From NCBI RefSeq assembly GCF_900608595.1, contig NZ_UWYY01000009.1, forward strand, positions 1 through 64,000: a DNA stretch of 64,000 bases, given 5' to 3'. This document shows, piece after piece, positions 40,746 to 48,688 of this stretch; the first letter of the stretch is position 1; every line of letters starts with the position of its first letter. Made by a program: the position numbers and the translations under genes. Source of the stretch: Promicromonospora panici. GTDB lineage: Bacteria; Actinomycetota; Actinomycetes; Actinomycetales; Cellulomonadaceae. The notes under the pieces are model-generated. The model was given only the letters and a program-made list of their open reading frames with translations, did no database searches and was not told the origin of the DNA.

Positions 40746-40844
40746 GAGGTAGGACCCTGGCGAGGTAGAACTGTGGCAGCGCTGCGGTCCTACCTCGCCA
40801 GGCTCCTACCTCGCCACAGTTCTACTTCGCCACAGTTCTACTTC
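40746..40844. repeat. Six 16-bp units in opposed orientation (family D, site 3)
   Basis: Two forward units (40746-40777), a 3-bp gap, then four reverse units (40781-40844) with variants GAGGTAGGACCCTGGC, GAGGTAGAACTGTGGC and their complements. The opposed parts can fold on each other. The last unit overlaps the end of malQ and supplies its TAG stop. It lies between the convergent pepN and malQ genes. Confidence 0.9.
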
Positions 40845-43120
40845 GGCAGGGACGGGGTGGGGTCTTCCTCGTTCATGACCGTGACCAGCGAGCGCAGGCG
40901 GGCGTTGGTGAACAGGTCCTCCAGGAGCACCACCGTTCCCGCCGAGTCGGCCAGCGGCACCTTCCAGTTCGGGTACTCGGTGTCCGTGCCGGGCTGGTTC
41001 TGCGCGCGGCGCTCCCCCACGGCGTCGGTCAGGTAAACGCCGACCAGCGCCGACGGCGTGTCCTTGAGGTAGCGGTGCAGGCCCTCGACCAGCTCCCGCT
41101 CGGACGGGGCGAACGTCGTCAGGCCGCGGCGCGACAATGCTTCCACCAGCGAGTCGCGCTCCGCGCGCGCACGGCCGCGCAGCACCGTCGCTTCCTCCGT
41201 CAGCAGCCCGAGCCGCTCGCGCAGGTCCACGTGCTCGCCCGCGAGGTACCCCGCCGTCGGCGGCAGGTCGTGCGTGGTGACGGTGGCCAGGGCCGCGCTG
41301 CGGTACGCCTCCGGCTCCAGCGGCGCTCCCGCGGCGTCCCGTTCGAAGAGCAGCACCGACGTGCCCAGGATCCCGCGCTCCGCGAGGTAGTCGCGGATCC
41401 ACGGCTCGAACGTGCCGAGGTCCTCGCCGACGATCGCCACCCCGGCGCGCTGCGCCTCCAGGCACAGGATGCCGATCAGGGCCTCGTGGTCGTAGGTGAC
41501 GTACGCACCGGCCGACGCGCGTGCCCCGCCCGGGATCCACCACAGGCGGAAGAGCCCGAGCACGTGGTCGATGCGCAGCGCGCCGCAGTGCCGCAGCGTG
41601 GTGCGCAGCAGCTCGCGGTACGGCGCGTAGCCCGCCCGCGCGAGCGCGCGTGGGTGCCACGGCGGCTGGGTCCAGTTCTGGCCCTGCTGGTTGTACATGT
41701 CCGGCGGTGCGCCCACCGACACTCCGCGGGCGAGGACGCCGGAGTCCGCCCACGCGTCGGCGCCGTGCGGTGCAGAGCCTACGGCGAGGTCCTTCAGCAC
41801 CCCCAGCCGCATCCCGGCGTCGAGCCCCGCGCGGTGTGCCGCGCGCAGCTGCTCGTCGGCCACCCACTGCAGCCAGCAGTAGAACTGGACGCGCTCGGAC
41901 AGGGCGTTACGCAGCGTCGTCACGCCGGACGAGCCCGGGTCGGACAGCTCCGCCGGCCAGTCGCGGCCGTCGAGGTGCTCGGTGATCGCGCACCAGGTGG
42001 CGAAGTCGATCAGGCCCTTGCCCTGCGCCAGCACGTACTCGTCGAACGCGGTCTGCCGGGCCGCCGAGCGGGGCGCCGTGTACACGACCTCGAGCGCGGC
42101 CTTCTTGGCCTCCCAGACGGCGTCCCGGTCGATCGGCCCGGAGTCCTCGGACAGCTCGCGCACGGGCTCCGCGGCCCACTCCACGAGCGACCGGTCGGCG
42201 GCGGAAAGGTACGCCGTCTCACGGATGTCCTCGACGCGGATGTACAGCGGCGACATGAAGCGACGCGACGTCGGCAGGTACGGGCTCGGCGTCAGCGGCG
42301 TCACCGGCTCGGTGGCGTGCAGCGGGTTCACCCCGACGAAGTCGGCCCCGCCGTTGTGCGCCGTCTGCCAGGCGAGGTCGCCCAGGTCGGCGAGGTCGCC
42401 CATGCCCCAGGAGTCCCGGGACCGCACCGAGTAGAGCTGGATCATGAAGCCCCACGCCTGCTTGCGGGCCACCTTCTTGCGCAGCTCGAGCCGCTCGGGC
42501 GTCACCACGAGCGACGTCCGCGCCGTCTGCCCGCCCGACTTCGCGTGCAGCGTGTGCCAGCCCAGCGGCAGGTCGCCGGGAACGGTGAACGTCGCCCGGC
42601 CCACCTTTCGGCTGTCCACGGTGCGCGGCTCGGTGAAGACGTCCGCCTGGCGGAGCTGGACCCGCGTGCCCTTCACGGTCGCGAACGAGCCCGTGGCGGT
42701 CGACGGCGGCGCCGTCACGCGCCAGGGCGTGGCGCTCGCCGGCATGACCGGCGTCTCGGACAGCTCGAGCTCTACCCACGCGGTCACCTCCGCGCCGTCC
42801 GCGATGTGCACCGGCACCTGCACCTCGGTGCCCTCCCGCGTCACGACCGTGGGCGGCAGCATCGCGCGCCACTCGTCGTCGCGGGTCCGCTCCAGGCTCG
42901 CCGCGACGGCGGCGGGGGTCGACGCCGGCACGTCGAGCGCCTCCAGCACCGCGACGATCGTCGAGGTGCTGACCTGCTGGACGCGGCCGTCGTGGTCGGT
43001 GTACTCGCGCTGCACGCCGTGGGCGGCTGCCAGCTCGGCCAGCTCCGGCGGCACTGGGGGGCCGTCTCCGGTGGAGCCGGTCGTCGATTCGTCGGTCACA
43101 AGGAAAGATCCTGCCATCAA
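40838..43120 (-). CDS. malQ: 4-alpha-glucanotransferase (amylomaltase)
   Basis: A 760-residue GH77 enzyme transferring maltodextrin segments. An N-terminal extension of about 250 residues, typical of actinobacterial MalQ, precedes the catalytic barrel (QAWGFMIQLYSVRSRDSWGM, DFVGVNPLHATEPVTPLTPS, PYLPTSRRF). Catalytic blocks include RIDHVLGLFRLWWIPGG, AIVGEDLGTFEPWIRDYLAE, and TTHDLPPTAGYLAGE. It acts in glycogen/maltodextrin metabolism in the cytoplasm. The start is ATG 43120 or the following ATG; a GTG 21 bp further in has AGGA upstream and is also possible. The last codon and stop are inside a 16-bp repeat unit. Confidence 0.93.
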   Translation of the reverse strand: MMAGSFLVTDESTTGSTGDGPPVPPELAELAAAHGVQREYTDHDGRVQQVSTSTIVAVLEALDVPASTPAAVAASLERTRDDEWRAMLPPTVVTREGTEVQVPVHIADGAEVTAWVELELSETPVMPASATPWRVTAPPSTATGSFATVKGTRVQLRQADVFTEPRTVDSRKVGRATFTVPGDLPLGWHTLHAKSGGQTARTSLVVTPERLELRKKVARKQAWGFMIQLYSVRSRDSWGMGDLADLGDLAWQTAHNGGADFVGVNPLHATEPVTPLTPSPYLPTSRRFMSPLYIRVEDIRETAYLSAADRSLVEWAAEPVRELSEDSGPIDRDAVWEAKKAALEVVYTAPRSAARQTAFDEYVLAQGKGLIDFATWCAITEHLDGRDWPAELSDPGSSGVTTLRNALSERVQFYCWLQWVADEQLRAAHRAGLDAGMRLGVLKDLAVGSAPHGADAWADSGVLARGVSVGAPPDMYNQQGQNWTQPPWHPRALARAGYAPYRELLRTTLRHCGALRIDHVLGLFRLWWIPGGARASAGAYVTYDHEALIGILCLEAQRAGVAIVGEDLGTFEPWIRDYLAERGILGTSVLLFERDAAGAPLEPEAYRSAALATVTTHDLPPTAGYLAGEHVDLRERLGLLTEEATVLRGRARAERDSLVEALSRRGLTTFAPSERELVEGLHRYLKDTPSALVGVYLTDAVGERRAQNQPGTDTEYPNWKVPLADSAGTVVLLEDLFTNARLRSLVTVMNEEDPTPSLPK

Positions 43121-43241
43121 CCGGCGCTCACCGGGCGCAACGCGGGCGTGTCAGGCGAATTGACAGGCGGATCCCAAGCACCCCGGGCATCACGCCGGAA
43201 CCCTGGGCCCGCCCGCGAAGCCTGACGTGGATCGCTGGCCG

Positions 43242-43328
43242 GGGGCAAGGCATACCCGGCGGGGAGGGCAACGGAGAGCTAGCAATGTTCCGTCTCCGTT
43301 ACCTTCCTGGCCGGGTATGCCTTGCCCC
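43242..43328. repeat. Long hairpin with perfect 19-bp outer stem
   Basis: GGGGCAAGGCATACCCGGC (43242-43260) pairs with GCCGGGTATGCCTTGCCCC (43310-43328). Inside, ACGGAGA (43271-43277) pairs with TCTCCGT (43293-43299) and part of the DNA between also matches. It lies 3' of the mechanosensitive channel gene and upstream of malQ. It may be a strong terminator, or a single copy of another palindromic element. Confidence 0.8.
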
Positions 43329-43344
43329 GGCGGTCCAGACGGAG

Positions 43345-44385
43345 TCAGCTGACGCCGGGTGTGTCCCCGGTCGTGTTCTCGTCGAACGACACGGGCGCCG
43401 AGCGCGCGACGATCCCCGCGTTCAGCAGCTCCGCGTGGCCCGCGACGCGCAGCGATCGGGCGACCGCCCACTGCTGGGCGGGGCGCACCTGGGCGTGCAG
43501 GGTGAAGGTCAGGCCCGCCCCGTCGACGGCGTCGACGCCGCGCACCGACGGCGTCTCCAGGAGGCTGTCGGCGAGCTCCGGGTCGTTCTTCACGCGGTCG
43601 ACGGCGCGCCCGAGCGCGGCGCGGACGGCGTCGACGTCGGTCCCGAGCGGGACCTGGATCTCGGCGACCGCGCGACTCCATTCCTGGGTGCGGTTGCCCG
43701 CACGCAGGATCTCGCCGTTGCGGACGTACCAGAGGGTCCCGTCGAACGCGCGCACCTGGGTCAGCCGCAGGCCCATTGCCTCGACGGTGCCGACGACGCC
43801 CACCCCGAGGTCGACGTTGTCGCCGACGCCGAACTGGTCCTCGATGAGCAGGAAGACCCCGGAGATGAAGTCCTTGACCAGGGTCTGCGCACCGAAACCG
43901 ATGGCGACGCCCGCCACGCCCGCAGTAGCCAGCAGGGGCGCGATGTCGAACCTGAGCACCTGGAGGATGGAGAGCACCATGATCGTGCCGATCACGATAT
44001 TGACCGCCGACTTCAGCACCGAACCGACGGTTCGCGCGCGCTGGGCGCGCCGCTCCGCCGCCCGCGGATTGGCCGCGGTCAGGACGTCTGCCAGAGCCTG
44101 TGGCGACATCAGCATGTTCTTGCGGCGCCGCTTGCTGCCCCCGCCTGCTGTCGTGTTCGGGACGGCGCCGGTGGTGGTACCCACGGGGTCCGCCGACCGC
44201 TCGACCGACCTCGGCTTCTGACCGACGGCGATGCTCTCGGCGAGGGCGGTGACGACGCGCCGCAGCACGCCGATGGCGACCATCCCGATCACGAGGATCA
44301 GGATGATCTTCAGGGGCCTGTCGCCGAACCAGGACCAGAAGTCCTCGGCGCTGTTGAACACTGAGGCAGCAAGAGACTCGAACAC
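43345..44385 (-). CDS. Small-conductance mechanosensitive channel, MscS family
   Basis: A 346-residue channel if GTG 44385 is used, or 390 if the first possible start (44517) is. N-terminal helix IILILVIGMVAIGVLRRVV is followed by a charged loop (GGGSKRRRKN) and a second hydrophobic part. The pore-lining TM3 and beta-domain are typical: IAPLLATAGVAGVAIGFGAQ, TLVKDFISGVFLLIEDQFGV, GDNVDLGVGVVGTVEAMGLR. The protein protects against osmotic downshock. I prefer GTG 44385 because FESLAASVFNSAEDFWSWFG resembles known starts, while the upstream 44 residues are Arg-rich and unlike the family. Confidence 0.88.
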   Translation of the reverse strand: MFESLAASVFNSAEDFWSWFGDRPLKIILILVIGMVAIGVLRRVVTALAESIAVGQKPRSVERSADPVGTTTGAVPNTTAGGGSKRRRKNMLMSPQALADVLTAANPRAAERRAQRARTVGSVLKSAVNIVIGTIMVLSILQVLRFDIAPLLATAGVAGVAIGFGAQTLVKDFISGVFLLIEDQFGVGDNVDLGVGVVGTVEAMGLRLTQVRAFDGTLWYVRNGEILRAGNRTQEWSRAVAEIQVPLGTDVDAVRAALGRAVDRVKNDPELADSLLETPSVRGVDAVDGAGLTFTLHAQVRPAQQWAVARSLRVAGHAELLNAGIVARSAPVSFDENTTGDTPGVS

Positions 44386-44592
44386 GCGCGCAAACTTACT
44401 CGGGTCCGGGCGCCTGCTCCGCCATCTTCGGCGGGATGCGAGGGACTCCTGCGCGACCTTCACAGGCCGTTCGCGGGCAGCGGCGGGATCGTGAGGCCGG
44501 TCACGGGCCCGGAACACACCCGGGCCCGCGCGGTCATGCCGCCGAGCTCACCGTCGAGCTCGGCGTCGCTTCTCTCGTCAGACCATCTCTCG

Positions 44593-44826
44593 TCAGACTC
44601 TGAGCGTGTCGAGCTCTGCCGCGAGGTTGTCCGCCTCGGGCCCGACGATCACCTGGACCACCCGGCCGGACCGGACGACGCCGAACGCGCCGGACGACTT
44701 CAGTCCGATCTCGTCCACGAGGGACGGATCGCTCACCTCGACCCGGAGCCGCGTGATGCACGGCTCCAGCTCGACCACGTTCGAGGTCCCTCCGAGTGCC
44801 GCAAGGATCTGGTCAGCCTTGGTCAT
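44593..44826 (-). CDS. Orphan PTS EIIB domain protein (glucose/sucrose type)
   Basis: A 77-residue stand-alone EIIB. The phosphorylation site is Cys23 in ELEPCITRLRVEV, the hallmark of the glucose-superfamily EIIB (CxTRLR). It continues KSSGAFGVVRSGRVVQVIVG and ends EADNLAAELDTL. EIIB passes phosphate from EIIA to the incoming sugar, bound by EIIC. No EIIC or EIIA gene is adjacent, so the partner must be elsewhere. The protein could serve any glucose-family EIIC. Confidence 0.9.
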   Translation of the reverse strand: MTKADQILAALGGTSNVVELEPCITRLRVEVSDPSLVDEIGLKSSGAFGVVRSGRVVQVIVGPEADNLAAELDTLRV

Positions 44827-44970
44827 GTCTCAACTCCCACCGTGCGTCGCTGCAGGTCTGGCCTCAGCCTATCTGGCCTGGCAAGCGTTTCGGCCGGACT
44901 GTTGTCGAATCGATCACATGAGACTCCGTTTCACACGGGCGTCATCGGACTGTCACCGTCGGGTGGCAGG

Positions 44971-45363
44971 ATGACGAACGTGACACAGGAATCCTTCTAC
45001 GACGCGGTCGGCGGCCACGACACGTTCGTGCGCCTCGTCGACACGTTCTACGACGGCGTCGCGGACGACCCGGTGCTGCGCCCCATGTATCCCGAGGAGG
45101 ACCTGGGGCCGGCCAAGGAGCGTCTGACGATGTTTCTCGAGCAGTACTGGGGCGGACCCGGCACCTACTCCGCGCAGCGCGGGCACCCGCGGCTGCGCAT
45201 GCGCCACATGCCGTTCAAGGTGAACCCCGACGCCCGCGACCGCTGGCTCGCGCACATGCGGGCCGCCGTCGACTCGCTGGAGCTCGCGCCGATCCACGAG
45301 TCGCAGCTGTGGGACTACCTGGAGCGCGCCGCCTTCAGCATGATCAACACGTTCGAAGACTGA
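44971..45363 (+). CDS. glbO: Group II truncated haemoglobin (GlbO-like)
   Basis: A 130-residue 2-on-2 globin. It reads SFYDAVGGHDTFVRLVDTFY, then DDPVLRPMYPEEDLGPAKER, LTMFLEQYWGGPGTYSAQRG and HPRLRMRHMPFKVNP, with the proximal His in LRMRHMPF and Trp in DRWLAHM, the group II pattern with the conserved Trp-Gly segment. Such proteins bind O2 and may detoxify NO or peroxide. ATG 44971 is preceded by GGCAGG. It stands 36 bp before tesB, with which it may be co-transcribed. Confidence 0.93.
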   Translation: MTNVTQESFYDAVGGHDTFVRLVDTFYDGVADDPVLRPMYPEEDLGPAKERLTMFLEQYWGGPGTYSAQRGHPRLRMRHMPFKVNPDARDRWLAHMRAAVDSLELAPIHESQLWDYLERAAFSMINTFED

Positions 45364-45399
45364 CGAAGACTGACCAGGAACTGAAGGAGACGCCCGCTC

Positions 45400-46335
45400 G
45401 TGGACGCCACCACCCCTGACCCGACCCCGCCCGACGCCCTCGACCGCCTCCTGGAGGTGCTCGACCTGCGCCACCTCGAGGGCTGGGGCCCGCGCGGCGA
45501 GGAGGACGTGCTGCGCGGGGACAGCATGCCCGGCCCGGCGAACCGCGCCTACGGCGGGCAGGTGCTCGCGCAGGCCATCCTGGCCGCGGACCGCACGGTG
45601 CCGGAGGGCCGCCTGATCCACTCGTTGCACGGCTACTTCCTGCGCGAGGGGCGGCTCGAGGAGCCCATCGACTTCGCGGTGGAGCGGCTGCGCGACGGGC
45701 GCTCGTTCAGCGCGCGCCGCACCCACGCCATCCAGTTCGGCAAGCCGATCCTGTCGATGATCGCGTCCTTCCAGGAGGACCAGCCGGGTTACGAGCACGC
45801 CATGCCGATGCCCGACGACGTCCCGCCGCCGGACGAGGTCGGCTCCGCGTTCGACGAGCTCGCCAGCCTGCCGGAGGCATTCGCGGCCCGGGCCCAGTTC
45901 TGGACGGACTCGGCGTTCGAGCTGCGGCACGTGGGCGGCTCGCTGTACCTGCGTCCGGACGCCGCGGTGGCCCACGGCGGCACGCCGCCCGCCACCCAGC
46001 TGGTATGGATGCGCACGCGCCGTCCGCTGGAGAACAAGGAGCAGGCCATGCACCGCGCTCTGCTCGCCTTCGCGTGCGACCAGCTCATGCTCGAGCCCGC
46101 CCTGCGCGCCGCCGGCAAGTCCTGGCAGGATGCCGGCGCGTCGGTGCCGATGGCCAGCCTGGACCACGGCATGTGGTGGCACCGCGACGTCCGGGTGGAC
46201 GAGTGGATGCTGTTCGTGCAGTCCTCGCCGAGCGCGCAGGGCGGCCGCGCCCTCGGTACGGCGAAGGTCTACACACAGGACGGCGCCCTGGTGGCCTCCG
46301 CGGGCCAGGAGGGCATGATCCGGCTCCCGGCCTGA
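45400..46335 (+). CDS. tesB: Acyl-CoA thioesterase II
   Basis: A 311-residue double-hotdog thioesterase that hydrolyses acyl-CoA to free acid. N-terminal motif: RGDSMPGPANRAYGGQVLAQ, then LIHSLHGYFLREG. C-terminal domain: ASVPMASLDHGMWWHRDVRV and EWMLFVQSSPSAQGGRALG, with the Asp/Thr/Gln catalytic elements of the TesB family. GTG 45400 follows AAGGAGA. It overlaps no other gene and ends 8 bp before the convergent hypothetical gene. Confidence 0.94.
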   Translation: MDATTPDPTPPDALDRLLEVLDLRHLEGWGPRGEEDVLRGDSMPGPANRAYGGQVLAQAILAADRTVPEGRLIHSLHGYFLREGRLEEPIDFAVERLRDGRSFSARRTHAIQFGKPILSMIASFQEDQPGYEHAMPMPDDVPPPDEVGSAFDELASLPEAFAARAQFWTDSAFELRHVGGSLYLRPDAAVAHGGTPPATQLVWMRTRRPLENKEQAMHRALLAFACDQLMLEPALRAAGKSWQDAGASVPMASLDHGMWWHRDVRVDEWMLFVQSSPSAQGGRALGTAKVYTQDGALVASAGQEGMIRLPA

Positions 46336-46342
46336 GCCACCG

Positions 46343-46993
46343 CTAGGCCCCGAGCTCTGCCAGGCGGTCGCGCGTCGCCCGGACCGCCAGACGGGTGGAC
46401 TCGACCTGATCCCGGCCGGCCCGCGCCTCCGCGCGCTGTTCCAGGGCCCGGACGAACAGGGCAAGGGCCTCGCCGAGGAAGGGCCGGGCCTGGTCGGCGT
46501 GCACAGCGAGCGCCTGGTCGTACCGGCACTTGCCCCAGTGCAGCAGCGCGAGGAACTCGAGCCGGCGCGCGTGCTCGATGCTCGCGCCGTGTTCCCCGTA
46601 GTGGTGCGCGGCCTCCAGGGCCAGCCCGAACAACAGGTCCGCCTCCGAGAACCGGTGCCGCCACTGCAGCACGTGCGCGAGCCGCAGCAGGGGCGCGACG
46701 GCGCCGAGGGGCACCTCTTCGGCGTGCGAGTGCGCGGCCTCCCGACCGTCGCCCGGCCCGCCGGCCAGCCGGACGGCGAGCCAGCCGAGGTACTCGGCCT
46801 CGGCCAGCTCGGCGTCCGGATCGTCCGCGGCGGGGGCCAGCGCGCGGATCAGTGGCACGCGCACGGCCAGTGTGCCCGGCGCGTCGCCGTCCCGCCGCTG
46901 CGCCAGCTCGGCGAGGTACGCCTGGGCGGCCGGGACGTCGTCGAACACCTCGTGCAACGTGACCGGGTCGAAGTTGTGTCTGGGCAGATCCAC
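46343..46993 (-). CDS. Hypothetical helical (TPR-like) protein
   Basis: A 216-residue protein I do not recognise. It is mostly alpha-helical and acidic, with segments (LLRLAHVLQWRHRFSEADLL, FGLALEAAHHYGEH, FLALLHWGKCRYDQALAVHA) that look like tetratricopeptide repeats. It contains a GKCRYDQA motif kept in several actinobacterial hypothetical proteins. Start GTG 46993 has GGAGG upstream. It is convergent with tesB and could share the orientation with the aldo/keto reductase gene but is 73 bp from it. Confidence 0.7.
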   Translation of the reverse strand: MDLPRHNFDPVTLHEVFDDVPAAQAYLAELAQRRDGDAPGTLAVRVPLIRALAPAADDPDAELAEAEYLGWLAVRLAGGPGDGREAAHSHAEEVPLGAVAPLLRLAHVLQWRHRFSEADLLFGLALEAAHHYGEHGASIEHARRLEFLALLHWGKCRYDQALAVHADQARPFLGEALALFVRALEQRAEARAGRDQVESTRLAVRATRDRLAELGA

Positions 46994-47066
46994 AGTTCCT
47001 CCGTGGCCAGAATCGTGGCCAACACCAAGTGGGATGAACCTACCAATTCGGACACACTGAGACCAC

Positions 47067-47951
47067 TCAGCCGGCGATCTCGTCCAGCGCCGCGACGTCG
47101 TCGGAGGTGAGCCGGAGACCAGCGCCCGCGACGTTCTCGCGCAGATGCGCCGCCGACGAGGTGCCGGGGATCAGCAGGATGTTCGGCGACCGCTGCAGCA
47201 GCCAGGCCAGTGCGACGGACATCGGCGTCGCCTCCAAGCGGGTGGCCACTGCCGAGAGAGCGGCGGACTGGAGCGGGCTGAAGCCGCCGAGCGGGAAGAA
47301 CGGCACGTAGGCGATGCCGTCCGCCGCGAGCTTGTCGATGAGCTCGTCGTCGTGCCGGTGGGCGAGGTTGTACATGTTTTGCACGCAGACGATCGGTGCG
47401 ATCGCGCGCGCCTCGGCGACCTGTTCCGCCGTCGCGTTGCTCACGCCAAGGTGCCGGATCAGGCCTTGCTGCTGAAGCCCGGCGAGCGTCTCGAACGCTT
47501 CGGCGAGCGAACCCGGCTGGGGCCCCTGGGCGTTGCCGAGCCGGAGGTTCACGACGTCGAGCACCTCGACGCCCAGGCTGTCCAGGTTCTCGTGGACGGC
47601 ACGGTAGAGCGCCTCGGGCTCGCGGGCCGGGGGCCAGCCGCCCTGCTCGTCGCGGGTCGAGCCGACCTTGGTCGCGACGTGCAGAGCTTCGGGGTACGGG
47701 TGCAGCGCTTCGCGGATCAGCCGGTTGGTGACTCGCGGACCGTAGGCGTCGCTCGTGTCGATGTGGGTGATCCCGAGGTCGACGGCCTCGCGCAGTACGG
47801 CGAGTGCGCCGTCGGGGTCGGCGGGCGGGCCCATGACGCCGCGGCCGGCGAGCTGCATGGCCCCGTAGCCGAACCGGGTGACGGTCAGGTCGCCGAGGGT
47901 CCAGCTGCCGCCAGGAAGTGGCCCAGGGACTGTGGTGGAGGGCGTGCTCAT
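47067..47951 (-). CDS. Aldo/keto reductase
   Basis: A 294-residue NADPH-dependent TIM-barrel oxidoreductase. It shows VTRFGYGAMQLAGRGVMG, LREAVDLGITHIDTSDAYG (catalytic Asp and Tyr), ALHVATKVGSTRDEQGGW (catalytic Lys) and late IPGTSSAAHLRENV (NADPH phosphate). Substrate unknown; members reduce aldehydes and quinones. ATG 47951 has AAAGGA at proper spacing. It is divergent from the HxlR regulator gene, which probably controls it, with a 52-bp perfect palindrome in between. Confidence 0.93.
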   Translation of the reverse strand: MSTPSTTVPGPLPGGSWTLGDLTVTRFGYGAMQLAGRGVMGPPADPDGALAVLREAVDLGITHIDTSDAYGPRVTNRLIREALHPYPEALHVATKVGSTRDEQGGWPPAREPEALYRAVHENLDSLGVEVLDVVNLRLGNAQGPQPGSLAEAFETLAGLQQQGLIRHLGVSNATAEQVAEARAIAPIVCVQNMYNLAHRHDDELIDKLAADGIAYVPFFPLGGFSPLQSAALSAVATRLEATPMSVALAWLLQRSPNILLIPGTSSAAHLRENVAGAGLRLTSDDVAALDEIAG

Positions 47952-47972
47952 GTCTTCCTTTGTGTCGAGTGG

Positions 47973-48024
47973 CGACGTGTCCGACACACAGGTCACTCAG
48001 GTGACCTGTGTGTCGGACACGTCG
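47973..48024. repeat. 48-bp palindromic repeat, copy C1 (family C), extended perfect palindrome
   Basis: A perfect 24-bp inverted repeat around TCAG; the left arm reads CGACGTGTCCGACACACAGG. The central 48 bp (47975-48022) are the intact form of the element that is also in nei. It stands in the 5' region of the aldo/keto reductase gene, 22 bp from its start, and lacks a role in the HxlR reading frame. Confidence 0.9.
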
Positions 48025-48107
48025 GGGTTGGAGGTGTGCCGCACGGAGGTTGGTGCCGAACGGCTCCGTACACCAGGATGGTGAGGCCGCTTCCCGACGG
48101 GAAGTAG

Positions 48108-48121
48108 GCACTTGGAAGTGC
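48108..48121. promoter_or_regulatory. Candidate HxlR operator
   Basis: GCACTTGGAAGTGC is a dyad (GCACTT/AAGTGC) 30 bp upstream of the hxlR-type gene start in the divergent region. HxlR regulators often bind such dyads and control an adjacent reductase gene. Confidence 0.4.
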
Positions 48122-48151
48122 GTAACCCACCCACGGGTGAGAGGAGAGACG

Positions 48152-48616
48152 ATGCCGACGATGACGGCGGCCCAGAAGAGGGCGCATGCCAAGGCGGAGT
48201 ACGACGCGTTCCTGGCGGCCTGCCCGAGCCGCATCCTGCTCGACCGGATCTCGGACAAGTGGGTGACACTGACCGTGAGCGCGCTGGGCGGCGGCGGTTC
48301 GCCGAAGCCGGGCGGGGGCTATGGCGACGGGCCACGGCCGATGCGCTACTCGGAGCTGTCCCGCCGGCTGGCCGGCGTCAGCCAGAAGATGCTCACCCAG
48401 ACGCTGCGCTCCCTGGAACGCGACGGCCTCGTCACGCGCACGGCGACGCCGACGGTGCCCGTCACGGTCACCTATGAGCTGACCGACCTCGGCCTCTCGC
48501 TGCTCCAGCTCGTGCGCGGCATCAAGGGCTGGGCCGAGACCCACATGGACGACGTGCTCGCCCACCGCGCGAAGCACGACGCCGGGGCCTCGGACCAGGG
48601 GCCGCCTGAGCAGTAG
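48152..48616 (+). CDS. HxlR family transcriptional regulator
   Basis: A 154-residue winged-helix regulator. It shows CPSRILLDRISDKWVTLTVS (the Cys before the fold is redox-sensing in several HxlR proteins), then MRYSELSRRLAGVSQKMLTQ and TLRSLERDGLVTRTATPTVP. An insertion of Gly/Pro (GGGGSPKPGGGYGDGPR) in the loop is unusual. ATG 48152 has GAGGAGA upstream. It is divergent from the aldo/keto reductase and probably senses electrophiles or oxidants to induce it. Confidence 0.9.
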   Translation: MPTMTAAQKRAHAKAEYDAFLAACPSRILLDRISDKWVTLTVSALGGGGSPKPGGGYGDGPRPMRYSELSRRLAGVSQKMLTQTLRSLERDGLVTRTATPTVPVTVTYELTDLGLSLLQLVRGIKGWAETHMDDVLAHRAKHDAGASDQGPPEQ

Positions 48617-48688
48617 ACGCCCGAGTCGTGACCGTCCTCACGCCGCGACCGCGCCATGTCACCGGGGGCCGCGGAGGAAGATGGGCAC

